Source: Cardinium endosymbiont cEper1 of Encarsia pergandiella (GTDB taxonomy: Bacteria > Bacteroidota > Bacteroidia > Cytophagales > Amoebophilaceae). From it: 64,000 nt of DNA. The number at the start of each line of letters is the position of its first letter. Position 1 is the first letter of the stretch. The stretch spans positions 661,779 to 725,778 of the forward strand of contig NC_018605.1 in NCBI RefSeq assembly GCF_000304455.1, read 5' to 3'. Both the position numbers and the translations under genes were made by a program. Positions 1 to 8,981 of the stretch are shown here, piece by piece. The notes beneath the pieces were generated by a model that worked only from the letters and a program-made list of their open reading frames with translations, was not told the DNA's origin and searched no databases.

Positions 1-1186
1 AGATGGGTAATATAAAAACTTCATCTGCCAGACTTAAACTGGTAGCAAATGTTTTATAAAAAGCCTTGGTACGTGAGAATAGATGGGGTTGAAAAATAGC
101 TGTTATAGTACTGTTGGGATAGATCTTTTTCACTGAATGAAGCAAAGCACTAATTTCTACAGGATGGTGCGCATAGTCATCTATAAGTAGATAGGATGGA
201 TGGTTGCAAACAAGAGAAAAACGCCTTTTTATGCCAGGAAAACAGGCAATAGCGGTATGAATTTGGGCTGCTGTTATACCAAGTTCTAAACAGATTGTAA
301 TGGCTGCCAATGCATTTTCAATGTTATGCCATCCGGACATAGGCAAAACTACATTGGAAATATTGATACCTTGTCCTAAGTAATCGAAAACACTTTGATG
401 AGATGTCATAGTTGCCTTACTAGCCACAATAGTGCCTTTATCTAATCCATAGGTTAGAAAGGGTTTTGTACAATGTTTCCAGATTTTTAACTGATCTGCA
501 GCCCTATTTTGTATAATCAGACTTTTCTGGTTTTGTTGAACAAATTTTATAAAATTAGCTTCCATAGCTGCCGGTGTAGCATAGGTTTCTGGGTGATCTG
601 CGTCTGCAGCAGTAACAATACTAAAAGTGGGTTTGAGATGGAGAAAAGATTGGTTAAATTCATCAGCTTCTATTACCATTAGCTTGACTGCATCTAATGA
701 ACTATTATGTAATAAGTTGGTATCATATTGCTCCATGATACCCCCCACAAATCCAAGTATAGGTATACCGCTTTGGTAGAGTATATGGGCGATCATAGCT
801 GAAGTAGTTGTTTTACCGTGTGTACCAGCTACTGCTATTGTGGTAAATCGTTTGGAAATAAGTCCAACCACTTCTGCACGTGATTGCAATTTATAACCAG
901 TGGCTTTAAAATAGTTTAAAATAGGGCTATCAATCGGTATAGCAGGTGTATAAATAACTAGGGTTTGGTTGGGGTGGTGGCAAACAACTTCAGGAATAGC
1001 AGCGAGCGTATCCTCACAGTGGATCGTTATACCTTCCTTGCTGAGTTGTAAGACCATTTCAGATGGGTGCTGATCATATCCAAAAACTTGATAACCTTGC
1101 TTAAGTAATAACCGTGCCAAGGCACTCATGCCTATGCCACCTATCCCTATAAAGTATATAAAAGTGTAGTCGTTCAATGGTATCAT
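1..1186 (-). CDS. murC: UDP-N-acetylmuramate--L-alanine ligase MurC (3' end outside window)
   Basis: MurC adds L-alanine to UDP-N-acetylmuramate in the cytoplasm, the first step of the peptidoglycan stem peptide. The reverse-strand reading frame is open from the window edge to an ATG at 1186 and gives about 395 residues. The N-terminus carries the glycine-rich IGIGGIGMSALA nucleotide-binding motif of Mur ligases. The ATP-binding loop AGTHGKTTT follows near residue 120, and FQPHLFSRT, typical of the MurC C-terminal domain, lies near the window edge. The C-terminus is missing only because the window starts here. In many Bacteroidetes murC is next to ftsQ; here the FtsQ-like gene is about 19 kb away, so that cluster has been broken up. 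Identification is firm; the start is the only ATG before the glycine-rich motif. Confidence 0.93.
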   Translation of the reverse strand, partial: MIPLNDYTFIYFIGIGGIGMSALARLLLKQGYQVFGYDQHPSEMVLQLSKEGITIHCEDTLAAIPEVVCHHPNQTLVIYTPAIPIDSPILNYFKATGYKLQSRAEVVGLISKRFTTIAVAGTHGKTTTSAMIAHILYQSGIPILGFVGGIMEQYDTNLLHNSSLDAVKLMVIEADEFNQSFLHLKPTFSIVTAADADHPETYATPAAMEANFIKFVQQNQKSLIIQNRAADQLKIWKHCTKPFLTYGLDKGTIVASKATMTSHQSVFDYLGQGINISNVVLPMSGWHNIENALAAITICLELGITAAQIHTAIACFPGIKRRFSLVCNHPSYLLIDDYAHHPVEISALLHSVKKIYPNSTITAIFQPHLFSRTKAFYKTFATSLSLADEVFILPI

Positions 1187-1320
1187 AATGGTAAACTAGA
1201 AAGATAAATGGAAGTTAAAAATATTTAAAAACTGTTTACAATCTTGTATATTCGATTAAAAACAGTCAATCGTATGGCACAGTTGGTGTAGATCAGGGGT
1301 GTTAGCTAAGCCCAAATATC

Positions 1321-2358
1321 CTATGTAAACTGATCAGGGGTAATTTCAGAAAAGCGTTTCTTTTTTTTGGTAAAAAAATCAATAACCATACTTCTTTTAT
1401 ATATATTGGCCAAGTAAGGTACAAGAAATTTTGGTTTAATTTTCTTTTTAAGTTTAAAAAAATCTATTTGTGCTTGCACAATAGCCCAGCTATGTGCGAA
1501 CTTTCCCAGATACCACATCCTAAAAATGGCCAATAGATTGAAAGCTATATTTTTTATTGTGTCCATTAAATGAGCTGGATGATACTTGTACAACATCAAT
1601 AACCTATTTCTAAAATTTAAGTAGGTTTTGCGGGGACTCTGATAAGCTAGTGTAGCCCCCCCTAAATGATAAACGGTACTGGTACCACAGTAATAGACCT
1701 TCCAACCAGCAATATGTGCACGCCAGCAAAGATCAATTTCCTCAAAGTGCGCAAAAAATAGCTCATCAAATCCCCCTAATGTATGGAAAGCTTTGGCCCG
1801 TACCAATACACATGCGCCACTGGTCCAAAAAATGGCCCTTGTATCATCGTATTGTCCACTATCTTTTTCAATATGATTGAAAATCCTTCCTCGACAAAAA
1901 GGATAACCATACATATCTATAAAGCCACCTGCTGCACCCGCATAATCAAATTCATCTGGTCTTTGAAGCGACAATATTTTAGGTTGACAAAACCCAATTG
2001 AAGGATCATGCTCCATAAGGGCCAACATCTCTGTTAACCAGTTTGCTGTAACCAGTAAGTCATTATTTAACAGTACATAGTAGGTGGCTTTAATCTGCTT
2101 TAGTGCCACATTATACCCTTTTGCTACGCCATAATTTCCATCATGCACCATACATGTTACGGTCGGAAAATGGTTGCGTAGGTAATCTACCGAGCCATCT
2201 GTAGAGCCATTATCTATTATTATAATCCCATAGCCATGGCTATATAACAATAGGGTAGGCAAATATGCTTTTAGCAATGATAGCCCATTGTAATTTAAAA
2301 CTACAATCGCAACAGTTGGCAAGTGGGGTATTTTATTGCGTTTATAGCATGGCTGCAT
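1321..2358 (-). CDS. Family 2 glycosyltransferase
   Basis: This 345-residue protein is a GT-A fold, family 2 glycosyltransferase that would transfer a sugar from a nucleotide-sugar donor to an envelope glycan or lipid. The N-terminus has VAIVVLNYNG, then DNGSTDGS near residue 50 and LNNDLLV near residue 97, which are the donor-binding and DXD-like signatures. Further on, FDELFFAHFEEIDLCWRA is the usual acceptor-side segment of rhamnosyltransferase-like members. A hydrophobic stretch near residue 275 suggests membrane association. The start overlaps the end of ybaB by 17 bases, so the two are probably cotranscribed. The acceptor cannot be told from sequence. Confidence 0.85.
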   Translation of the reverse strand: MQPCYKRNKIPHLPTVAIVVLNYNGLSLLKAYLPTLLLYSHGYGIIIIDNGSTDGSVDYLRNHFPTVTCMVHDGNYGVAKGYNVALKQIKATYYVLLNNDLLVTANWLTEMLALMEHDPSIGFCQPKILSLQRPDEFDYAGAAGGFIDMYGYPFCRGRIFNHIEKDSGQYDDTRAIFWTSGACVLVRAKAFHTLGGFDELFFAHFEEIDLCWRAHIAGWKVYYCGTSTVYHLGGATLAYQSPRKTYLNFRNRLLMLYKYHPAHLMDTIKNIAFNLLAIFRMWYLGKFAHSWAIVQAQIDFFKLKKKIKPKFLVPYLANIYKRSMVIDFFTKKKKRFSEITPDQFT

Positions 2359-2632
2359 GTTCTTGTATGACTGCTTGGATTTTATCGTCTACTTCTTCCA
2401 ACGCTAAGTTGACCGCACCTACTATAAGGTCTTGGACCATTTGCCGATCTTTTTTATTAAATAAGTTTTCATCTATTGAAATAGCGCATAGCTTTTTAGT
2501 CCCACTCACCGTTACGCGAACCAGTCCAGCGCCTGTTTCTTTGGTTACAGTAAGTTGGTCCATCTGTTTTTTAACCGCTTCCATTTTTGTCTGAACCTGG
2601 TTCATTGCACCAAATAAATTCTTTATATCCAT
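2342..2632 (-). CDS. ybaB: YbaB/EbfC family nucleoid-associated protein
   Basis: A small 96-residue protein of the YbaB/EbfC family. These proteins dimerise and bind DNA, and are often encoded beside recombination genes; here the neighbours are a glycosyltransferase and transporters. The features seen are the N-terminal coiled-coil helix (MNQVQTKMEAVKKQMDQL), a central beta sheet with GAGLVRVTVSG, and a C-terminal helix with DLIVGAVNLALEEV, in the family order and at the usual length of about 100 residues. The glycosyltransferase gene overlaps its 3' end. Confidence 0.88.
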   Translation of the reverse strand: MDIKNLFGAMNQVQTKMEAVKKQMDQLTVTKETGAGLVRVTVSGTKKLCAISIDENLFNKKDRQMVQDLIVGAVNLALEEVDDKIQAVIQEHAAML

Positions 2633-2692
2633 TGTAATAAGTTAAAGCCTAATGATAAGATTATATGGGTTATTTGCTTTCCTTTCTACATA

Positions 2693-3853
2693 CTACTCTT
2701 TATTTTTATAGCCTTTTATCATATGGCTCATCCAAGATCTGATAGGCGCTAAACTATGCACTATCACAAGCCATAAGGCAAGTATTAGAATCGAACCATC
2801 ACGTTCTATCAATAGTGCACTAAAAAGCCAAATTATAATAGAAATATCCATCAAGAGCATATACAAGGCTGCTACTAGATAAAAACCATAATGTATCCTA
2901 CCATCCCACCACATTTTTATCCAATAAATTTTGTCATGGCTTAGTAAACTATCTACCAACCAGGCTAATCCTAAAAAGATAAAAAGTTGTTGAATACCTA
3001 GTTTGAATCGATGGCTTTGTAAAATTTTAGCAGGCTTTATTTTAAACCATAACATAGCTACAGCTGCCGTTGAAAGCATTACCAAAGCAAAAAATATAGG
3101 AAATTTAACTGGAAAAATCTTTTGAATGCTATTTAACTGGGTGGATCCATTCGGTTTAGGTTCTATACCTAGAAATAGTAGTTCGGCTACTACTAAAAGG
3201 CAAGGGAGCAGTTCTATTTTATTTTTTGGTTGCGCTACAACTTCATCTTTAGCAAGATCATTGAACGATGCATATAGCTTGCTAAGCCATCTATCGGGTA
3301 TAAGGTAAGCAAACCAACTGCTGGCTGCTGTTATGCCAATTGTTAGGGTGGCAGTCGTTCCTACTAAATTTAGTATAGGTAATCCATTGTTCCCTGCGAC
3401 CACTATAAGGAGTATGCCTGATATCGATAAAGGACTGGCCAATACGGCCATATGTCCAGCAACTGCAATGGGAAAAAGTAGCCGGGACTTGCCCTTATGT
3501 AGGGGATTTGGCTCGCATGCCAATCTATATAACCATGCTTTATCTCCTGTTAGGAAAACCAATCCATAGCAAAATAGTACTATTGAAATACCATTATGGT
3601 TCTTGACCTGTCCTGCAAAAATCTTGCATTTGTTTGCCATTAAGTAAAAAAATCCAGTTGCTTCCAGTGTAGCCATCAGCAGCAACCAAGTCGCCTGTAA
3701 GAGCATTAAGTCATTAGGAGGGGGAGTAGGTTGTACCGAACAAGTCAAGAGACCCAAGACCAATCCACTCAGTAAGCCAAGGGAAATCCCACCTAAGTAC
3801 AGACTTGCGATCAGCACTATAAGGAGCATACCCCATCCAATTGTAGACATCAT
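2693..3853 (-). CDS. Divergent Dcu-like C4-dicarboxylate carrier paralogue
   Basis: A 386-residue, highly hydrophobic integral membrane protein with about 10 predicted segments. It lies 22 bases downstream of a clear Dcu-type carrier and aligns with it by eye in layout: an N-terminal pair of short helices, a central LASPLSISGILLIV segment matching LASPISSIMVILSG of the neighbour, then a linker and C-terminal helices. The neighbour's GGTNH segment is replaced here by GDKAW, so transport of the same substrate is doubtful. It is shorter than normal Dcu proteins (about 430-440 residues) and lacks the C-terminal helices. I infer a duplicated carrier that has changed role or is decaying; an unrelated permease is possible. 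Confidence 0.6.
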   Translation of the reverse strand: MMSTIGWGMLLIVLIASLYLGGISLGLLSGLVLGLLTCSVQPTPPPNDLMLLQATWLLLMATLEATGFFYLMANKCKIFAGQVKNHNGISIVLFCYGLVFLTGDKAWLYRLACEPNPLHKGKSRLLFPIAVAGHMAVLASPLSISGILLIVVAGNNGLPILNLVGTTATLTIGITAASSWFAYLIPDRWLSKLYASFNDLAKDEVVAQPKNKIELLPCLLVVAELLFLGIEPKPNGSTQLNSIQKIFPVKFPIFFALVMLSTAAVAMLWFKIKPAKILQSHRFKLGIQQLFIFLGLAWLVDSLLSHDKIYWIKMWWDGRIHYGFYLVAALYMLLMDISIIIWLFSALLIERDGSILILALWLVIVHSLAPIRSWMSHMIKGYKNKE

Positions 3854-3875
3854 AAATGCAATAAATATGGTTAGA

Positions 3876-5186
3876 TTACAGGCCAGCTAGCCCAATATAG
3901 ACCATTAAGAATCCAATGCCAATTGCACCAGCAATCGAGACCAAACCTGGTAACATAAAGCTGTGATTAAAAAGGAACTTGCCCACCCGGGTGGTACCTG
4001 TAGTATCTAAATGCATAGCGGCCAGCATCGTTGGGTAAATTGGAATGATAAATACACCGTTTGCCGCTGCAGCAGAGGCCAATAATATCTTAGGAGGAAT
4101 CCCCAATGCGATACCTAGTGGAAATACAGCTTTAATTGTGGCGGCAGAGCTACCCATGATAGCAGCCATAAAGAGTAGAATAATAAAAAACTTCCAAGGT
4201 TCAGCAAAATAACTCGAGATAAGCTGAAGTAATATAGGTTTATTATTCTCTACAAATGTACTACTTAACCAAGCAATCCCTAGAAGGGATAACATCCCTT
4301 GTATACCAGCAGAAAATGCCTTTCCCTCCGTAATAGATTTAGGTGAAACCCGGCACAATAACATAATACATGCAGCAGTAGATAACATCACCAGTGGCAT
4401 AATATAAGCAGATGGGAATACCACCTTTATACCATTTACTTCCCAAGAAGGGCGCAAGAATTGTAGAGCATCTAGCAACACAATTGCTAAGCTCGCGAGT
4501 AAGAAGCAACCAATTGAAAGCTTTGCCCGGTTGCCACTTCGAGCCACAACAGTAGGAGAGAAGGAGGGGACTGTTTCCTTTGTGCCAACTATTGAGGAGG
4601 CTGGCATGGCTTTGCTTAGTAGATTGGTAACCCATGTGGCCATCAGCGTGCCACCCATTGTGGAAGGTATTATAACCTTTAAGATCGTGACTAGGTCGAT
4701 CCCAGACGCACTTAAAAATCCGCTTAAAATAACCATTATAGAAGAAATAGGGCTGGCCAGTGCACCATGCAAAGCCGCAACAACAGAAAGTGATAAAGGA
4801 CGCTCTGGACGAATACCTATTTCTTTAGAAACTTCTGCAATAACAGGAAGAATAGAATAAGCGATGTGGTTGGTCCCTCCAAAAAAAGTAATCGCATAAG
4901 TGACTATAGGGCTAATATATATGATGCTACGTGGATGTTTTCTGATACAGGACTCTGCCAGTTGCACCAGGTAGCTCAACCCACCAGCAGCTTCTATAGT
5001 ACCTACTGCAGCCACTACTGAAGCAATACAGAGTGTGATTTGAAAAGGAGGATCTGCTGGTGTTGCATTTGCAACCACCATAAACAACCATATACCCAAT
5101 CCGCCCAGCATACTCAAACTTAAACCTTGTAATCGAGCGCCTAGAAAAGAAGCTGTTAAAAGTATACTTAAACCTATTAAAAGCAT
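3876..5186 (-). CDS. Anaerobic C4-dicarboxylate transporter, Dcu family
   Basis: A 436-residue inner-membrane carrier of the DcuA/DcuB family, which exchanges fumarate, malate, aspartate or succinate across the membrane. Family signatures seen are TFFGGTNHIAYSILPVIAEV near residue 105, GIRPERPL shortly after, and ALASPISS near residue 142. About ten to twelve hydrophobic segments span its length, as in the family. For an intracellular bacterium this would provide host dicarboxylates or exchange them for waste succinate. It is followed 22 bases later by a divergent paralogue, so the two may form one transcript. DcuA and DcuB cannot be separated by reading alone, so no symbol is given. Confidence 0.85.
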   Translation of the reverse strand: MLLIGLSILLTASFLGARLQGLSLSMLGGLGIWLFMVVANATPADPPFQITLCIASVVAAVGTIEAAGGLSYLVQLAESCIRKHPRSIIYISPIVTYAITFFGGTNHIAYSILPVIAEVSKEIGIRPERPLSLSVVAALHGALASPISSIMVILSGFLSASGIDLVTILKVIIPSTMGGTLMATWVTNLLSKAMPASSIVGTKETVPSFSPTVVARSGNRAKLSIGCFLLASLAIVLLDALQFLRPSWEVNGIKVVFPSAYIMPLVMLSTAACIMLLCRVSPKSITEGKAFSAGIQGMLSLLGIAWLSSTFVENNKPILLQLISSYFAEPWKFFIILLFMAAIMGSSAATIKAVFPLGIALGIPPKILLASAAAANGVFIIPIYPTMLAAMHLDTTGTTRVGKFLFNHSFMLPGLVSIAGAIGIGFLMVYIGLAGL

Positions 5187-5346
5187 TTCCGCAAGTTTAT
5201 TTAGATTATATCTTCAACAAAATAAGAAAGTAGCTTGCCATTGTACTTTAGTTTATACCATATAACCTTGTTAATCAAATCTACATAAAAAATTACAAAC
5301 GGTACAATATTTAATTGGATGCTATATGTACTTCATGTAAGCTTTT

Positions 5347-6261
5347 TTAAAGCAAATGCGCCAAAACCGATTTTTTCGGGCTACTATAGCTACGCAGCAG
5401 TTCTATTTCTTTTGTCCACATCGTTGCACCATTAGGTGTTTCCAAATACTTGGGAATCGTCTGAAGTTTTGGATGACACATCATGGCTTTGAAACTATCC
5501 ATGCCTATTTCCCCATTTCCTAAGTTAGCGTGCCGATCCTTTCTTGAACCAAGTGGCGTCATGGAGTCATTCACATGTAGCGCATAGAGGTGGTTTAGAC
5601 CAACGATTGATTCAAATTTGGCCAATGTATTTGCCCATCCATCTACTGTACGGATGTCATAGCCTGCTGCAAAAATATGGCAAGTATCTATACAAACCCC
5701 AATCGGCACTACTGTTTTGACTCGATCAATTATATAGGCTAACGCTTCAAAAGAATGGCCCACCGTAGAGCCTTGACCTGCAGTAGTTTCTATAAGCAAA
5801 CGTAAGGTGGTTTCTGGTTGAAAGAGTCGCTCAATGGTCGATAAGCTTTGCACAATTCGGTCTAAACACGCTAGCGTGCTGTCTCCCGTTGCAGCGCCTG
5901 GATGAAAATTTAAATAGCTGATTTTTAAAGCCAAACAACGTTCTATTTCTTCCAAAAAAGCCTCACGACTTTTGGCCAATAAGTCTGCTTTATTGGAGCC
6001 GAGGTTGATCAAATAACTAGCATGACTCATCACTTGTTTTATAGCAGTAACTTCTAACGTATGGTGCCATTTATCCAGTTGTGCTTGCTGCAGTTTGGTA
6101 CTTCCCCATTGACGTTGGTTACTGGTAAAAAGTTGTATGGTAGTTGCACCTATTGCTGCACCATCTAATAACGCATTATGGAGCCCTCCTTGCGTAGAGG
6201 TATGCGCACCAATCAGTGGGAGAGAGCTTTCTATTTTTGGTGGTGTTGCTATCTGTACCAT
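5347..6261 (-). CDS. nfo: Deoxyribonuclease IV (endonuclease IV)
   Basis: Endonuclease IV cleaves DNA at abasic sites in base-excision repair, using three zinc ions in a TIM barrel. The 304-residue product is close to the usual length of about 285. Motifs seen are IGAHTS near residue 17, LNFHPGA near 118, CIDTCHIFAAGYD near 188 and LHVNDS near 226, followed by GNGEIG; these contain the zinc-binding His, Asp and Glu residues. Together with ung and mutY in this window it gives a nearly complete base-excision pathway. It stands alone, with a 185-base gap to the next plus-strand feature. Confidence 0.95.
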   Translation of the reverse strand: MVQIATPPKIESSLPLIGAHTSTQGGLHNALLDGAAIGATTIQLFTSNQRQWGSTKLQQAQLDKWHHTLEVTAIKQVMSHASYLINLGSNKADLLAKSREAFLEEIERCLALKISYLNFHPGAATGDSTLACLDRIVQSLSTIERLFQPETTLRLLIETTAGQGSTVGHSFEALAYIIDRVKTVVPIGVCIDTCHIFAAGYDIRTVDGWANTLAKFESIVGLNHLYALHVNDSMTPLGSRKDRHANLGNGEIGMDSFKAMMCHPKLQTIPKYLETPNGATMWTKEIELLRSYSSPKKSVLAHLL

Positions 6262-6353
6262 ATCATGCCCATAGATTACTAAAATTTAAAATCCAAGCCA
6301 TAAGTATACAAAATTATATGCAAATTATTTGTTGGTTTATACAATATACAATA

Positions 6354-6405
6354 GTTTGCTGCCAGCAAACACCCCGTTATATTAACTACACTACAGATAG
6401 TGTAG
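6354..6405. other. Two adjacent short hairpins
   Basis: Two inverted repeats sit between nfo (transcribed leftwards from 6261) and the hydrolase pseudogene (rightwards). The first is GTTTGCT, spacer GCC, AGCAAAC at 6354-6370. The second is CTACACTA, spacer CAGA, TAGTGTAG at 6386-6405. Both arms are perfect. Neither has a T-run, and the position between two divergent transcription units argues against a simple terminator. They could be an operator pair or IS scars. Confidence 0.4.
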
Positions 6406-6439
6406 CGCTCTAAAAATTAGTCTTAAAAATCATTTCACT

Positions 6440-7253
6440 ATGCCATACATATGGCATATATATAAAACGTTCAGCTATTTTATTTTTCTTTTTGGGTCGA
6501 CTATGACCTATGCGCAACTAGCCGCCAGTTACATAAACTACCCATCAGCTGCCTTGCCCTTTACCACGCATAGTACTTCAACCGATCTAGTATCAGGAAG
6601 CATAGATCTAGTTTTTTCCTATTGTAACAACCATTTTAAATGTATAGATCCACTGGTTAAGTCTGCCATGAATTTAAAAAAACTACAAATCCTGTAACAA
6701 ATTTTTCTAATCAAACCCATCTGGTAATTTTTCTTCATGGTCTTAATAAAACTTCTTCAAGTTTAAAAGGACTAGAAAAATTTATAAAAAGTCAAGGATT
6801 CTCAACATTGAATGTGAATTATCTTTCAACCAAGTATACAATAGAAGAATTAATAGAATTAATACATACTAAAATTAGTAATCATTTCAATGAATATAAA
6901 ATTATCTCATTCGTAATAATGGTAGTGAAGTTGCTGATTTTTTTAAAATAACAAGTTATATAGAGGATTTTTCGGACCTGCAGCTGGCCAATTAGTAACC
7001 AAGCAAAAAAAATTAACCCATCTTTATGGAAAACCTTATTATGAATATGGTATTATTGCTGGTAATCTACCCTTAGATTTTTATTACTTTTTATTTAAAG
7101 GCAAGTCAAATGATGGAAAACTAACTGTTTATAGTACTAATGAAAAGTATGAAAGATCATACTGTTATCAGGGTACCCGATTGGTATCTATCTAAGAGTA
7201 AAGCAGCATGGAGATTAACACTAAGTTTTTTGTTACATTCCAAGTTTGGTTAG
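6440..7253 (+). pseudogene. Decayed secreted alpha/beta hydrolase (lipase-like)
   Basis: The pieces of one lipase-like protein lie in different frames. The first frame, from ATG 6440, has an N-terminal hydrophobic signal-like segment ending in TYAQ and stops at 6697. A run of seven A near 6672 shifts the frame, after which the reading is NQTHLVIFLHGLNKTSS, the HG oxyanion motif of alpha/beta hydrolases, up to about 6910. Other frames then give RNNGSEVADFF, a FFGPAAGQLVTKQ segment with YGIIAGN, and MKDHTVIRVPDW ending in a stop at 7251-7253. The stretch that should hold the catalytic serine (GHSxGG) is absent, so an internal deletion accompanies at least three frameshifts. I see no way for it to make an active enzyme. 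Confidence 0.8.
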
Positions 7254-7424
7254 GTATATGAAGTAAATATTTGCTCAAGATTTGGATGGATCGACAATTA
7301 CTGATATAATCATTAAGGTTATAAGCTACCATAAAACCATTGATGTAGTTTTTCCTATTTGCTTAGGAAGCCTGTTTTTTTTACTTTTGTAGGGGAAATT
7401 TTGGTTAACTTCCTTTTATTTCTT

Positions 7425-7509
7425 GCGGGTGTGGCGGAACTGGTAGACGCGCTAGACTTAGGATCTAGTACTGAAAAGTGTGGGGGTTCGAGTCCCTCCA
7501 TCCGCACCA
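7425..7509 (+). tRNA. tRNA-Leu (anticodon UAG)
   Basis: A complete class II tRNA of 85 bases including an encoded CCA end. The acceptor arm GCGGGTG pairs with CATCCGC, with one G-U pair. The anticodon stem CTAGA/TCTAG encloses the loop CTTAGGA, giving anticodon UAG at 7459-7461. The T arm is GGGGGTTCGAGTCCCTC-like, with the TTCGAGTC loop. It lies just upstream of the trigger factor gene. Confidence 0.95.
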
Positions 7510-7571
7510 TTGCGGTGTATGTTTTAGTATTAAAAATCCGTTTTTATCTTATCTTTTAAATCTGTTTTACT

Positions 7572-8909
7572 TTGGATATTCAGTTTAATAAAATTAACCC
7601 CAACCATGGGGTTATCTCCATTACGTTACATGAATTTGACTATAAGTCAGCTGTTGCAAAGCAGTTCAAGCATTACGCCCAAACGGTTCGTTTAAAGGGT
7701 TTTAGATTGGGATCTGTTCCTGAAGATCTTATTAAAAAGATGTATGGTTCTTCTATCCTTGCTGAAGAACTACATAAAATAGCTGTAGCCTCTTTAAAAA
7801 ATTATATTCTACAAGAGCATATTTCTATTTTTATGGATCCAATTTTGGTTACCCCTTTACAAGAGATACATCTTAAAAATCAAGATACTTTTACCTTCTC
7901 TTATGAAGTTGGCTTAATCGAAAAACGGCCTATTGTATTTGAACCAAATATTTCTATTACTGAATTTGAAATAGATCATGTTGAATCTAAATTAGTAGAT
8001 GAATTTTTGGAAGGGTTGCAAATGGTGCATGGTCAAGTTGCACATCTTGAAGAAAGTGCAATGGACACTATGTTGTATGGTACATTGGTAGATAGTACGG
8101 GTGCAATTGGTATAGATATTCGTATTTCTATCATGCACATTCCTGAACATTTAAGGGAGGAATTGGTAGGTCGTCGTGTTGGTCAAAAAGTGATGCTTAC
8201 AGAAGAGAGTCTCAAACACCATTTCCCCGCCCTTTTAGGTGTCAGTTTTAGTGACTTTATTGCTTTTAAGAAGTATGAATCTGCTTGGCCTGCTACTTTT
8301 ACAATTGATAAAATTGTTCAAGTTGTACCGATGGCTATTGAACCTGCCCTTTTTGATCTTGTGTTAGGAAAAGGAGTCGCCCATTCCGAAAATGAGTTCC
8401 GAGAGGCTATTGCTAAAATTATTTTATTTGATAAGCGTGCAGAAGCACGTCATGCATTCTATCAAGATTTGCAAGAAGCCCTTTTGAAGGATAATAAAGT
8501 TGATTTACCAGAAGCCTTTCTTAAACGATGGCTTATGGTTAATAATCCAGAGGCAACATTAGAGGCAATAGAAGAATACTATGATGCACATAAAGAAGAT
8601 TTAAGGTGGGAGCTTTTATTGAGTAATATCGTCCGTCAAAATAACTTAGCAGTTACTACTTCAGATGTAGTGGATGAAACGAAACGTGCATATGTTGATT
8701 ATGCTGCTCATAAGGGTTTGCAGCTAGAAGAAAATGATGCGGCTATTCATACAGGTGCAATTTCTTTTCTACAGGGTAGTGAGGGAAGTAAGTATTATTC
8801 CAAATTGCATAATCAGTTAAGTAGGGATAGGGCAATAAATTTTATAAAAAAACAAATAACTATAGTAACTGAAACAGTTTCAGCTGGAACCTTTGATGCA
8901 AAAAAGTAG
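7572..8909 (+). CDS. tig: Trigger factor
   Basis: Trigger factor is the ribosome-bound chaperone and peptidyl-prolyl isomerase that meets nascent chains. The 445-residue product has the N-terminal ribosome-binding domain with the conserved loop around VRLKGFRLGSVP (usually GFRxGKxP) near residues 40-51. A weakly conserved FKBP-like middle and a C-terminal alpha-helical SurA-like region follow, at a length normal for the family. The start is TTG at 7572; no ATG lies before the ribosome-binding domain, so a TTG start is needed. It is separated by 72 bases from the signal peptidase gene, suggesting a protein-biogenesis pair. Confidence 0.88.
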   Translation: MDIQFNKINPNHGVISITLHEFDYKSAVAKQFKHYAQTVRLKGFRLGSVPEDLIKKMYGSSILAEELHKIAVASLKNYILQEHISIFMDPILVTPLQEIHLKNQDTFTFSYEVGLIEKRPIVFEPNISITEFEIDHVESKLVDEFLEGLQMVHGQVAHLEESAMDTMLYGTLVDSTGAIGIDIRISIMHIPEHLREELVGRRVGQKVMLTEESLKHHFPALLGVSFSDFIAFKKYESAWPATFTIDKIVQVVPMAIEPALFDLVLGKGVAHSENEFREAIAKIILFDKRAEARHAFYQDLQEALLKDNKVDLPEAFLKRWLMVNNPEATLEAIEEYYDAHKEDLRWELLLSNIVRQNNLAVTTSDVVDETKRAYVDYAAHKGLQLEENDAAIHTGAISFLQGSEGSKYYSKLHNQLSRDRAINFIKKQITIVTETVSAGTFDAKK

Positions 8910-8981
8910 TTGGTTGTCCTAAAATTTACTACCCTATTGCAACGGTCTCCTATTGTAGGTATTTTATAACGAAGCGCACGT

